DNA of 64,000 bases. Origin: Cyanoderma ruficeps. Lineage: Eukaryota; Chordata; Aves; Passeriformes; Timaliidae. The stretch is from assembly GCA_008694505.1 (NCBI GenBank), contig VZDJ01007747.1, positions 9,704,399 to 9,768,398 of the forward strand, read 5' to 3'. Of the stretch, positions 1 through 13,067 are shown piece after piece (position 1 is the first letter of the stretch; every line of letters begins with the position of its first letter). The translations under genes were made by a program, and so were the position numbers. The notes beneath the pieces were generated by a model. The model was not told where the DNA came from, ran no database searches, and worked only from the letters and a program-made list of their open reading frames with translations.

Positions 1-1920
1 GCTACAAAGATCAGGCCAATTTGTTCCTTAAAAGATCCTTTCCAAAGCTCTGAACCCATGCACTCATTCTGCTTGCTAGCAAGTCAATCTTTGATATCAT
101 TCCAGAGTGAGATCAATGACACAAGCAGAACTTTAACTCCTGGTCTCCATAGTGATACTTTCATTTTTCCATGCATATAGTAAAAATCCTATACTGGTAT
201 GCATACAGATATAAATAACTTTCCACATAGTCAAACTTTAGCAGTGTTTAATGCAGAGCAATAGGAAGAATATGTGCAGATCAATGTAGCACAGGGAGAA
301 AGGGTTTTTTTCCTTTTATACAATACCAGTTACATAGCTCAAGTCCCTCGCTCAACCAAAATTGGCAACTTTGGTAGATTTTGAGCTCTTTCAAATAAAT
401 ATTTTGAATAACTCTGAAATAAAAATTTTCAACTACATGTGTTTTATGAGTTTTGAAAAACAACAACTAAATATTTCAAATATTTCAATTATTATGGACT
501 TAAAATGAACCAGCTAAGCAGAAACAAACTTTCACACTGCTTCAGATTACTTAAAGGTACTCTTCCACCTTCTAAAAAATTTCAGCTAAACCTAAATAAG
601 AACAATGTCAAAAAGTGTACGGTTCATATATAACAACTATATAGAATAGATGGAATCAAATCAGTAATTTTAGAAATCAAATCATGTATTGTAAAACAAT
701 AGGAATATTATCACAGTTCAGTAACTGCCTTTCTAATATTTTACCTTGAACACTGAGAAGGTCCAAAAAAATCTTAACCATCAACTATAGTAAAATCTAC
801 ACTTTAGCTATGGATTAGTTGAGTGCTATTTATCACTTTCACATAGCACTTAAAGCAAGGAATATGCCTTCAAGGATTAAGTTTTGCACTTTGTCAAAAT
901 ACTGAACTCACTATCAAAATATCACCAGCACAACCAGCAGAGTGTTAAAAAAGCTAGAATTGCAGCAGTTACCCAGTTCTAAGTCTCATTTTATCAAATT
1001 AAGAGCCTGGTGCCGCACCACTGATTTAATGAACACTTTCACCTTTTACATTAATGGCATCTCTTCAACTCCCTGAAGAAACAATAATATATTATGGATT
1101 CACAATCAAGAAATGCATTGTGACTACAAATTCTATTTTATATATCTCTCTGCACATAATTAAGATTTAAATTCCTTGCACTGTATTTGAGCTATAAGCA
1201 ACCCTCTGATGGTTTTTAAATGAGCGTTAATGATCGACCCACATGAGGATTTTGAATACTAACATTATCAATAAAAACGGTTCTATAAAATATGCCAGCT
1301 CCAAAGATCTATTTCTCATAATATAATGTTATTGTTATCATTGCAAAGAGCTACATCGTCCTATGGGCAGAGGTAGGTAGGATAGTATCCAGTAGAAAAA
1401 GCAAACATTATATTGAAAACAGAATTGCAAGGCTCATTAGTTTCCTGCTAATATACCACTAAGGCTGGAGTCCAGCAGATCTTTTCTTGTTTACTTCATC
1501 TTAAAAACATTCACCCCAAGAGATGCATATCAAACACCACTGAACATCCAAGTAACATTTGCATAGCACTCTAGCCTGCCCATGCTGAAGGGCAGCTATT
1601 CCTTTTCCACCCACTGGCATATCACCCATGAGAACAGTTCCCTGCAGCAGTAACAGCCTGTACTAGTTAGGCATCAGCACCCAGCTTCTCACTGCTGTCA
1701 CTTAGGCAACAGTGCTCCCCTTCTCAAAAATAACACCAAAACAACACAAAAACAAAATCCCAAACTCCTTTCACAATGGCAATGATAAAACACAAAAAAA
1801 TATTTGAAGTAAAAGCTTGTGAAAACAAAAAATGGATGCACACTGGAATAAATTTAATTCACGATTATATTTATACCAATTCAGCTCTACCCTAACCAGT
1901 GGTCATACTGCACTTCTCCT
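1..1920. other. AT-rich intergenic sequence, nothing recognised
   Basis: No exon-like reading frame with splice sites, no RNA gene and no known repeat was recognised. The short reading frame at 281-466 on the minus strand has no domain or compositional signal of coding sequence. The stretch lies at the distal end of the gene-poor region upstream of annexin A10. Confidence 0.6.
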
Positions 1921-1924
1921 CCAG

Positions 1925-2080
1925 AAGGTAGCAAAGTCCTGGGCAGATCTGCCACCTGGAAGGCCCCAGGGAAGCTTGGAGAAGGGTACGAAGGGAGGAT
2001 GAAGTTCAACCAGGGCAAATGCAAGACCCTGCACCTGGGAAGGAAGTGCAAGATCAGTCAGGCACCATCTCTCTGGGGAA
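1925..2080 (+). mobile_element. CR1 LINE reverse-transcriptase fragment
   Basis: A short decayed piece of a CR1 non-LTR retrotransposon in sense orientation. The reading frame starting at 1999 gives MKFNQGKCKTLHLG, which matches the conserved motif near the C-terminal end of the avian CR1 polymerase protein (met-lys-phe-asn, then lys-cys-lys, leu-his-leu-gly). The preceding bases (about 1970-1998) fit the part of CR1 that normally comes just before this motif. Similarity stops at about 2080, where the CR1 3' part would be expected but is replaced by unrelated GC-richer sequence. It is a dead fragment. The left boundary is uncertain. Confidence 0.7.
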
Positions 2081-2360
2081 TAGCTCTTTGGAAAAATCCC
2101 TGGGGGCTTCCGAGCCTTCTACACCTTATGGACATACCCAGGAGTTTACTGACCACCTTGGGCTTCTCCAGTCATCCCATCCTCTACACACCCCCCATCC
2201 CTCAGGCTTCAAGGCTGACCAGCCCAAGAATTCCAGCCTTGGCAAAGGCTGCTGCAGTCACTCCTCCTGCTGCACCAGCCCTTCTTCAGAGTGAGCGTGT
2301 GCAGACACCCCAGACCCTGAGGGCCTCATGGCTGTCCTCCCCACACAGCAGATAGCTGTG
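2081..2360. other. GC-richer block of unknown origin after a CR1 fragment
   Basis: This stretch is clearly richer in G and C than its surroundings and has overlapping open frames on the + strand (to 2294 and 2355). The translated products are rich in Pro, Ser and Leu and show no domain. I could not match it to CR1 or to an LTR. It could be a divergent mobile-element segment continuing from the CR1 fragment, or a second element inserted next to it. A real protein is unlikely because there are no splice signals or other coding evidence. Confidence 0.4.
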
Positions 2361-5343
2361 ACCCCTGTAACCCTCTTCAAGACCTAAATCAAATTTCTGA
2401 ATGAAATTCTTTCTGGGGAAAGGATCATTAGAGACCTCTACAATCCCAAGTTTATGATCAACATACTGCCTTTCTTTCCCTCAAAATGATTTACAACGGA
2501 GTTGATTAACATGAGTAAAACTTTCACTAGCCCAGTGCTTTGGATTTTTTCATCAAGAACATAACTGATATAAAACAGCATCCAAAAGCATGCAATACCC
2601 TAAAATGATCTTTATAAAACATAAGGGAAACAGAAGGGTGTTACTTTGAATAAAGGATATTCTCAGGTAATTAAAGTATTACAGAGCTTGACATTCAAAG
2701 AGTAATTTATAGAAAAAATATTGAAGTGTTTGTTTAAAAGTAATGTGCCACAAAAAATATGCATGCATGTAGTACGAATGAGGCTTTTTACTTTTCTTCA
2801 CCAGAAAAGATTTCTCCCTGAAAGCACAGATGAGGCAAAAAGGATGCCATCACAACAATTAAAATTGTATTCTTTACAAGCACTGCATCTCTAAAACATC
2901 ATTTTGCTTTTTAGCAATACTTTCCTCATCAGCTTTTATATGTTGGCTATCTAGCTCATTTAAAAAACTGAAAAATATATGTGGAGTCTTGAGTTGATTT
3001 TAAAATCAATAGAGGTCTTTGGCATCAGGGAAGATGAACACTCTGAGAAAAAGCCAAGCCTTGATCTTCAATTTGACACTCAAAATTTCTAACCAATGTT
3101 ACTTTTGGTCAGTGCTGACACATTCTGGGCAGCAGGACTTGAAGAACTACTGCTGCCATCGTGTCATGCACACCAGAAAGGCAGGAGTTGGACAGAACAC
3201 AGACAGTGGTGACCAGTGTTTGGGACCTGGTTATACCAAAAACCCTGAAACACATCAATATATGAAATTCTCTACAAATATATATATTCTAGTTGTGTTT
3301 TAATAGCTCTCTATAAGACTTGCTCTTCTTTATATAAAATGGGTTTTCTTCTGAGAGCACTTGCATCCAAACAGGAGTTCAATTTTCATAGAATCCAAAT
3401 TGAAGAATAGGGAATGCAGCTCTCCCGGAAAAATCAATGTTCAGTCATTAGCTTTACATTGGGTTGAATGCAGTATGAGCTGGGCAAAAGTGCACAGCTC
3501 ACAAGATTGCGGGAACAAATGTGTAGGTCAGAGATTAGTTCAGAACAGACTTCATAAACTTGAGCACATTTAACAAAAGTAATACTGCTTTGATTAAAGT
3601 GCTTTAGATATATTAGAAAACATTCTTTGTTTAGAAGGTGATGTTTTTAAGATTTTTCTTCATGCTCTGTATTACACTAAAATTAACATATACATCTTTT
3701 AAGTATTTTTCCTCATTAGTAAGGGCATAGAAGCACTATCCTGCTTCAGCTTACTCCAAAAGCTTTCCTCACAAAGGCATCTGAAATCCTCAATAAATTA
3801 TTTTACAGCATTTCAGATACAGAATCCAACCTCAAAGATCCAGTCCAGAAAACGGTGCCTAGAGTCACAATGATTGTTCTTTAACTCCCCCCTCCAACAA
3901 TAATCTTCAGTTTTCTGTACTGAAATGTAGACAAACTCCAGATCGTGTTCCTGTGTGCTCAGCAGGAACTCAGTAGACTGCAGCCTCCAGTAGTGGGGAA
4001 AATAGAAGCAGCAGCTTAACTAGCATTCAAAGTGATGACAAGAAGATTTTCTGCATAATTACACTGGTGCCAATCTCCACCATACTCAGAATTAATAATA
4101 TTCCCTGCAGGGGAGGGAGGGTGCAACTTCAGTGAAAAATTAGGAGGATTTACATCATCTGCATTATACAATATATTGTTTCCTATGAAGAAGACTCTAG
4201 GAAGATGCATGCAATTGTTGGGGGGAAGGGTAGGGCAGAAGACTCTCCAAATTTTTTCACCATACTTTTCTTCCCCCAGTATTTTACTTGGCTTTCTTAT
4301 CTATGACAATTGGCTAAAAATTACATTTTGTGACTAAAATCAATAATACAACAGAAAAACTATGCTATAGCTATCAACAGTATAATTACTATACGTATTT
4401 ATAAATCAGAATACTCTTTGTGGCACAGAAGATAATAAAACTATTTTCATGTTCCCCACACTGGATGGAAGCAGGCTTATTTACACAAATGTATATACGT
4501 ATCATTTGTTACACAAGAATTTACAAATATTCCCTTAAACAGTATTATGTTATTTTCCTGTAAAGTCAAGCAGATCATATAACTGCAAGACAGTTTCTGC
4601 TAATGAAGACTAGGAATGGCCTCCTAGATCATGAACATAATTTCTGTGCTGCAGAAGTCAATTATAATAAATTCTCTAGCTTTATGAAAGCTCTTGTGGA
4701 AAAAGAAGTGGAAACTTCTTTTTCTCCCACTCTGATCAAGGTATGCACAAAAATATTTTCCTCTTACAACTAGACTGTATCCTAAATTGTAGCCTGATTC
4801 CATTGTCTCCTTATACACAAGTTGTATTCGTTGTCTACTTCCTTCTCTCTTTTCCTTTATTTAACCCTTCTGCATATTAACAAAGAGCAATGTCATGCCT
4901 AGATAGGCTCAATTTTGCTAAAATAAAGAAAATAAAAAAATTCTGGGTCCTAAGATGCCTTCAGAAATGATGGATGAAAAACAGCTTTGACTGCAATTTC
5001 AAGACTGTACACATTACTGCAAAGACTTACCTTTTTCTTCTGGCATTAGTATTTCAATGTCTTCTAGTTGCACTTTATATTGTTAAATTGCTAATATAGT
5101 CCTTTCTCTAAACACCAGTGATCTGCAAATCTAAGAGTCCTTCTGGAGACCAACAGCCTTGTGCAAGTAGTAAATGCCCTGCAACTTATCCCATTTTTCA
5201 GCTCAGGTCATCTATAAAGAAAGGCAAGACCCAAAGTCACTACAAGACTAGTGTAGCAGAACAGACACCACAACAGACCTCCTTAGTCTTTTTGAGTACC
5301 TCCCTGCATTAATTTATCTACAGAAGCTATCACACACATACAG
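2361..5343. other. AT-rich intergenic sequence, nothing recognised
   Basis: No gene, RNA or recognisable repeat was seen. Small ATG frames at 3019-3303 and 3361-3573 encode low-similarity peptides without domains, and I regard them as chance frames. Confidence 0.55.
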
Positions 5344-5344
5344 C

Positions 5345-6014
5345 CTAGGATGCAAGAGATTAGAGAGCAGCACTGCAGAAAGAGACCTGGGGGTCTCAGT
5401 GAATGACAAGTTGATTAGGATTTAGCAGTGCCCTGGCAGCCAGGAGGGCCAACCATGTCCTGGAGTGCATCAGGCACAGCATCACCAGCCAGGCAAGGGA
5501 GGGAATGGCCCTGCTCTGGTCTGCAGTGGGGAAGCCTCACATTGAGTCCTGTGTGCAGTTTTGGGTGCCACACTATAAAGACACCAAGCTGTTAGAGAGA
5601 GTCAAGAGGAGGGCAACTAAGATTGTGAAGAGCCTTGAGGGGAAGCCGTACGAGAAGTGTCTGAGATAACTTGGTCCATTCAGCCTGGAGGAGACTGAGG
5701 GGAGACCTCATTGCAGTTATAATTTTATCACAAAGAGAAGACAGAGGAACAGGCACTGATCTTTGCTCTGTGGTGACCATGGGAAAATGGAATGGAATGG
5801 TGACCATTCCAAAGGGAATGACCTGAAGCTGTGTCAGGGCAGGTTTAGGTTGGAGATCAGGAAAAGGTTCTTCACCCAGAGGGTGGCTGGGCTCCCCAGA
5901 GAAGCGATTACAGCACCAAGCCTGACAGCGTTCAAGCAGTGTTTGGACAAGGCTCTCAGGTACATGGTGTGATCATCCTTGTGGGTCATTTCCAGCTCAG
6001 GATATTCTGTGATT
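5345..6014 (+). mobile_element. CR1 LINE, 5'-truncated 3' end, sense orientation
   Basis: About 670 bases match the end of the avian CR1 polymerase frame and its 3' untranslated part. Typical landmarks in order are the 'ctgggggtctcagtgaatga' stretch near 5387, the 'ttttgggtgccac' segment near 5559, the 'ttcagcctggaggagactgagg' region near 5679, and the 3' end 'cagctcaggatattctgtga' at 5994-6013. The octamer-like ATTCTGTG at the end is the CR1 3' signature. Stops and small deletions break the coding part, so it is inactive. Truncation at the 5' end is usual for CR1. The chance frames at 5592-5807 and 5763-5972 lie inside this repeat. Confidence 0.93.
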
Positions 6015-8316
6015 CATACTTGTCAAAATTAGACTGAAGCATGAAACAATTCCCAATGCTACTGATTTTTAATTAGCAATCCAAGACTGAACTTTTTTTT
6101 CCTTGTGGCTCTTCTAAACCCCTGGGGTAAAGTCTATTATCCCAAATGGATTTTTCACAGTAATGCTAAATTGAGCATCCCAAATTTGTAGTATACTAAT
6201 TTAGCTCAATTTGATAAGTGTTTTCGATCAGCAAACCTCAAAGTGGTTGAAGGAGAAGCACAGGGCTACTCAACATGAGTTTAACTCTGAAGGTTTCAGA
6301 TTCAAGAACAATTCACAAACTGAATTCTCCAGTCAGGGTTATTGCTCTCGTGTGAGAAATGGCATCACTAACAGCAGTGAAGGGAACATGAAAGCTAGTC
6401 CAGATCAAACTACAAATACACATAGTCTGGAACACTGGAGAGAAGAGAATTCCTAGCACAAAGCCCAGAGATTACTCTCACACCTCTAATTTATTTTGTC
6501 ATGTGGTGGGAGTGAAAGTTAAAAGCAAACATGAAATGGAGGTATTGTTAATGAATTAGTCACACTACTTACTGAATCTGTCTGGAGCAAAGTACATTTT
6601 ATCTGAAACATTTTGAACCAGATCAAAAAGCCACATACTCTTTCTCACTGCAAAGTAAAAATAAGCAAGTTGATCAGGGATCAAACTAGACAGTTTCAAA
6701 GCCCTTTCCAGCCTACACCAAGCCTGATTTATCATGAATGGTTGAATAAAAATCTAGCAGCTTACACACAAAAGGTAGATTCAACAATTAGGGCCCTGAT
6801 TTCTGCTGTAGCCTTTCACATCAACTGCCTGAAGAAAAAAAAAATCAAAACAAAAAACCCACCAACTACCTAAAACTCAAACCACTAAAACACTCAAAAA
6901 TCATTTCTATCCTTAGCAAATGCAGTTCCAAATTGCACATGAAGCTTTTATGCTCTGAGTGTCACACAAGCAACAAACCTTGCTACCACCTACTGTTTTT
7001 TAAGGTGACCCAGTGTTCAAGAAATGTACTATGAATGCTACAGATGCTATCCTTGTAAGCCCCTTAGAAGTCTGACCTGCCAAAGCTGCTATTTAAAAAT
7101 TAGATCCACCTTTTAGGAGCCACATTTTACTATTCACTTGCTGCAGCAGAGTTAGTAAAAAAAACAGCATAATGTTACATCATAGACTTTGCTTCAAATT
7201 CTTTCTAAAACCTGGTCTGAACCAAATTATGTCATCGTCAAGAGACTTTCAGCTTGTGCTCTAAAAATAATAGGTGCACAGGACATTATGGAAGGCATGA
7301 ACGAGAGAAGAATCATACTGCAAGGCCTTAGGACTGGCTCCTGTAAGTATTCATTACCTTGGGTGTCTCTAAGAGCTCTTTCCTCACAGTGACTGTCAGC
7401 TTTGGTACGCATTGAGGTACCTCTTGCTGAAGAGGAGATTTTTGAGCAACTTGTCTTAAACATAGAAAAACCCCACACCTAGATATCCACAGACATACAT
7501 AGTGTACCCTCCCCAATTAAAATAAAAATTGGCATTGTCTCTCTATATTTCACTGTAGCTGATACTTTTCTCCCTACAATCATCTTCATGGAATAACAAA
7601 TTCTTCTCTCGTGGCTCATGTGCATTTAAGAAGATGGAGCTTTCACTACCTAACAGAATATACAGAATAGCATAGCTCATCTGATAGCTACCCTGGGTAT
7701 TTCCCTTTTATACTCCTTTAAGACAGCCCTAGTTTAAAACGGCTGTCAGTTTAAGGACAAAGAGCACTGTTGTGCGACACACTTGGTTCCTTTCACTTGT
7801 GTTTGAAGTTACACTCCGTAAAAGAAGTTTACTCCACAATTATTCAGCAATGGCAGCATTCTGAACTTCCATCACTCTCCTCCCCCAATATGCACGTACA
7901 GACCAGTACATAACAAAGATCGATGTTTATGCACAGCACACGGAAACACAGGAGGGTTGTTTTTTTTTTAAGATGACAGTACTCTTTATCACTTCCAGAA
8001 GTGGTGAGAAAGCAGTTTACCAAGCCTTTGACTTGCTTTCATTGTCAGGAAGGATACTGAGTACGGGGCCAGGAGGTTTCTCAAAAACAGTGAAGAACTT
8101 AGGGATGGGCAACTATGAAAGCCCTTGAATTCTGAGGACAGCTGTGTCAGCCAACCTGCAACACAGGCTTGTCAGTATTCATTATGGTGTTGCCACAGCA
8201 GAGAGGAGCTTAAATGCTCATTAAACCTGGAACTCTTCCAGACATTAAAGCAGTATGCTGACTCCTCTAGCCTTTCAGATATGCCAGCAGCATACCACCC
8301 TCTGGTTTTTTATGAG

Positions 8317-8347
8317 TATATCACCTTTTTGCTGAAAAGGTGATATA
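8317..8347. repeat. perfect 13-bp hairpin
   Basis: The arm at 8317-8329 (tatatcacctttt) is the exact reverse complement of 8335-8347 (aaaaggtgatata), separated by a 5-base loop. It lies in otherwise featureless AT-rich DNA. It could be a chance inverted repeat or the core of an old palindromic mobile element. It is too short for a microRNA precursor by itself. Confidence 0.8.
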
Positions 8348-11300
8348 GGCCACTTCCTTAACTTTTTAAAAAATAAACAACATATTTTATGTTATTATTA
8401 CTCATGGTTACTCACACATAAATATATATATAGCACAAGAATTAAAAAATATTCATGATAGCACTGCTTGATCATTTAAACACAGATGTTCTCCAATGAC
8501 AGTTCTTCATTCTGACTGATTTTATGATACTAGCTTGCAATAATTTCCAGCAGCTAAATTTCTAAGGAAGACAGGTAAAATTCATTCAGTACTTTCTCAA
8601 TATTCCTTAGTCATATAAGCAATTGGTGTTTTACCCTATTCACCCAGCATGACAGTAAATGAAAGGAGATTGCAGTCAGATTCTCCAATCTGCTCCTGCC
8701 GCGCTGCATCAATACACTGCGACTTACCCTCGGCAGAGTGCCAAGCCATGCTCCAGTTCTAAATAACATTGCTCCCCCTCAGTTTAGAGGTTACTTTTTC
8801 CTGAATGAATCCCTCTACTCTATAATAAAAAACAATGCCTTCTATTTCATCTTATTCAGGGCTTATTTTCTTAGAACTTCACAACAAAACCCACCAACTG
8901 TAATCTGCCCTCCTATGCTTTATGTGATTTTTTTGATGGCAAACATTTACAAAGAGACAGGCAACCAAATCCAAAAAGCAGACACAGGAGACGGTTTCCT
9001 AAATCAGTATTTAGCTGATGAATTTGAGCCACTTACCAAATTTATAAGATATATAAGAACAACTCTCAGTGACTTAACCTGTGTTATTAGTTTACAGACA
9101 TAGGAAGGTGTTTCAAAGCTCAAAGTGAAGCTTAAAACAAAAGAGGAATATACAGTGGGGAGAAACATCTGCAGCAGAATGCAGACAGTGAAATAAAATT
9201 AAAATCCTTACCTACACAGGTCCTTTAAATCACAGGCATCTATATAAACTACTACCCCAATTTTCTCCTAAAGTAGGCACAAAACTATGATAGACTTTGT
9301 TTTCTTCACTCAGGTAAACATAACTTAAAAATAAAGACATCTAATACCCTACTCTCCTCCCCATCCCTTTACTGTATTTCAGCAGACATAACCACCTGGC
9401 AGTCAGCTAAGGTAATTATTTGTGCTGCCACGTCCTTATGCATTGCAATAGCTTCACCTGCTCCTTTTAACCTTCCTTGGAACACTGGAGATGGCCTGAA
9501 CCTGGCCTGGAAATTAACACTTTCCAGGTTTTTGATTTGTGTTGCACATGCTCTTGAATTAGCACAATTATATTCTGAGTCTGTCAAAGAAAACACAGCT
9601 ATTTGCAAGTGATAAACCCAAGTTCAGACTGTATATGAACAGCATACATTTCTTGGGTAAGGATTTTTGATAAAGTACAATGTAATAATGCGCAGGTATA
9701 AAATTCAGACACCTTTGGTTTGGTTTTTTTATTGGTGGTAGTTTCATTGCACTCACAATCAAACATGAAACTTAGACAATATTCAGAATACTGTCACAAA
9801 CCAGTATTTTGAAGTGAAGGAATGGTGCTGATTACTGAGCACCCATTTGTTCTGGCCATGTTCTCAATCTAGAGTTCATCTACCTGTCAGGTTGCTGAGC
9901 TAGAAAGAGCAGCTTCATTAAGTCAGGTTAATATTTGATATGAAACTGAAGATTTCTCCCCCACCAATTAACCTTGAACTCACAGAAATATCTATGCATG
10001 TGTGTCAACACAGACTCAAAGTAATCTCACAACTTCTTTAAAAACAGATGCCTATTTTTAAAAAAAAGGTGTGAGGAACATTAGTGGGATTGATTAGCAG
10101 CATATACAATTAGCTATGAAATTCTAAAGATTCAGAACTGAAAAATCAGATTGGATAACTAAAATACATTCCTCTAAGTTCACTTTTTTACTCAGTATAT
10201 TAGTGGTATAATACACTGAAAACAGTACAATATAATGTTACACTCTCCTTGAAGACCCCGTACATCGTAGCAGAGCCCTAATACAAACAATGAAATGGCA
10301 GCTAGCAGAACTGATAGAAAATGAAATAAAAATTAATTTCTATATATTTTTATTTATATATCAAAAACTACAGCAGCTTGTCAGAAGTTTGTCATTGGTA
10401 TTTTTTGTTTTCTTCCCTACATTTGCCTAGTTTTGCCGACATTGTCTACATTCTTTACCTTTTACATCTCTTTTATAACTACATAACAAATTTTACTTGC
10501 GCTGGTTGCTTTATTCTTAAAAATGTCATTCTTTTGTGCAACCATAAATTAAAGTGATATCACACAATATCCATTCGTTAGTCACATGAAATGTGCCATT
10601 GTACCGTATTGGAAGCCTTTACAGAAAAGAGGCCTCAATATGAACTGATATAAAAAGGACCCAGAGCTTAAGGGGAATCAGATTAATGGGGCTTCATTTC
10701 TCTGTGTGGAGATAGATCCATGCCCAGCTGCCCTATGTCCTGCTGTAAATTTTCCTGTAAGGATCACAGATGTGTGATGCAAGCTTGTTTGAGAGTCAGC
10801 ATCATAAAATTTTCTCAAGTTACAAAAACTTGAAAAGCAAATTAATTCCAGCAATTGCATATCAGACAATTTTCCTCCCAGATACCTCCCATTCTTCTCC
10901 TCAATAGCCAGTATTTTCTGTTGTAGTTTTAACATGTCACTAATCAGTTTTATAAACATGTATTATGTAGTGCATGAGTTCAACTCCTGGAAGCTCGTTT
11001 AGTAGTGACCAGCTGATGTACTGGTTTTTTTTTCATTTTATGACCAGCCACACATTTGCCAGCATTGTCTCAATTAAGGGTTATTTTTAGTATACTAATA
11101 TGCTTCTACAACAATAAATGAGAATACCATACCTGGAAACTGGATCCCTCTCTACACTTTGGAATAAGCACTGTGCCTTTCTGCACGCTGCTGCAGAGCA
11201 GGGCACTGACAAGTTGAGCATTTAGAGATCAGAAGTTGCATCAGTGAATAGAGTCCCCTGGCTGCCAGAGAGTCAGAACAAAGGCAGAAAAATAGCTTCT

Positions 11301-13050
11301 CAGATATATGGTTTCTCTTCACACAGCAACAGCTTTGCTAGTGGCAAAATAACTTCCTACAACTATGCTTAGATCATCTGCAGACAACCCCTTTATTTGA
11401 GCAATTCATGCAGAGGGAATGGGCAATTTTTAGGAAGAAGAAAATTGTAACCAATTGCTATGATGCTTTGGGGACTATTCCTCAGGAATAATAGGTCACA
11501 GAATGCAGCTAGAGACAGTGATGAGTTTCAGATATCTCTATAGCAACTACATTTATTAAAAAAAAAAAAGAGAAGTAAAACCTTTCTGCATCATATAAAT
11601 AGCAGTGTCTGTCTCATGCAGTTAGAAGGGATTTTTGTGTTGACTGCAGCATGCACATCACTCCTGCTTCTTTAAAACCAGCGCTTGCATCTTCTGCCTA
11701 CAAAGAAAAACAGTGTCTGGCCACAGAGGCAAATTAAGTTTTTGCACTGGTCTCCATACATTAGTACTGTTTCTGCTAGGTGTAAAGAAACAGTGTCATT
11801 TAAATATAATTTATAAAACATGACTGTTTTATAAATGAGAAAAGAGAACTTTTTTCAAAAAAAAAATATAGCAGAATATAGTGAATAGCAGACATCTGCA
11901 TAAATACCACAACACTCAAGCAAATCAAACTTTGATTCTCTTCTTTCCCCAGCTTACTGAATAGTGGAGTATTTCTCTTCTCATCTAAAATATAATGTGT
12001 TAGAACCAAACCCTCACTTTAGCAGTGCTGGGTTTTCCTGGTTCAAACAGACTTAAATTTGTGCACCCTTTCACAGAGGAAACTTACAGGAAATTGCATT
12101 TATGCTAATAGAAATAATATGAATAACAAGCAGCTTTCCTAGCTCCATACTGATGTAGCCAGGATGTTTCCAGAGCTCAGCCTCACCTAAGGACCATCTT
12201 GTCAGGCAGCGACTTTAGAACCTGCAAGTATGGAAGTTGTGAAGTGTAAGCTGAGCTGGCGGCTGAACTGCCGGGGAAGTGCCGCATCACTGTGAAGTAG
12301 GAACCAGCACACGGAGCAACACTCATGGCAGATCAATATACTGTACCGATCTGCAGGTCAAAAACTGTTTTCCCTTAGTGTCAGCTCCTAGTAGAACTCT
12401 TTGATCAGAAACAGATAAAGGAACTACAACTTCAGTTAAAGCCATGAGGAGGAAACAAAAAAGATTTCAATTGCAGGAGATTTAGGACCAGCTGCTCAAA
12501 CCAGGCTGTATATCTGAGGACAGGTGGTTCACAGAAGAAAAGGAGCCACTTTAAAAAAACCCAATGTGCTTTTAAAGAAGGCTGGATTGTAGAGTCATGC
12601 CTACACACTGCTGAGGAGATTCAGCTCTTCAATACAGGCTTGCTAAACTCTGTGGCTGAACCGACTGAAACTAGAGATTACTGCCAGGCGCAGCAAGTAA
12701 CTTGATGGGTCTGATTCAGTTTTCTGATTTTGGAGTACGAAAGTGTTTTCAAAACTATCCTTGACGAGAAAATTCACACTCATATACACACACTCTTTGG
12801 AGTTTTTTTGTGGTTTGGCTTTTGTTTTTGTTTTAGGGTTTTTTTTTCATTCACATATTCATTTTTAAGCTTTGGGTTCAGCTACTTTTATCATCCCTGA
12901 GTACAGCACCATTTCACTGCAACAAACAAGAAGGAATTTGATCAGGACAGATGATCTATTTAAAGAACTATTCATTAGTAATAACATTTGGTTTAGAAAT
13001 TACTAAAAAATTATTTCCAACATTTCCAGCATATATAATAACTTCGTTCT

Positions 13051-13067
13051 AAAAAAAAAAAAAAAAA
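13051..13067 (+). repeat. A17 homopolymer tract
   Basis: An uninterrupted run of 17 adenines. No processed pseudogene was recognised upstream of it, so it is listed as a simple repeat only. Confidence 0.9.

Noticed and set aside
5592..5972. Two frames of about 70 codons on opposite strands
   Set aside because: Both are readings through the CR1 3' end at 5345-6014.
13051..13067. A17 tract as the tail of a processed pseudogene
   Set aside because: No recognisable coding or SINE body lies upstream and no flanking target duplication was seen.
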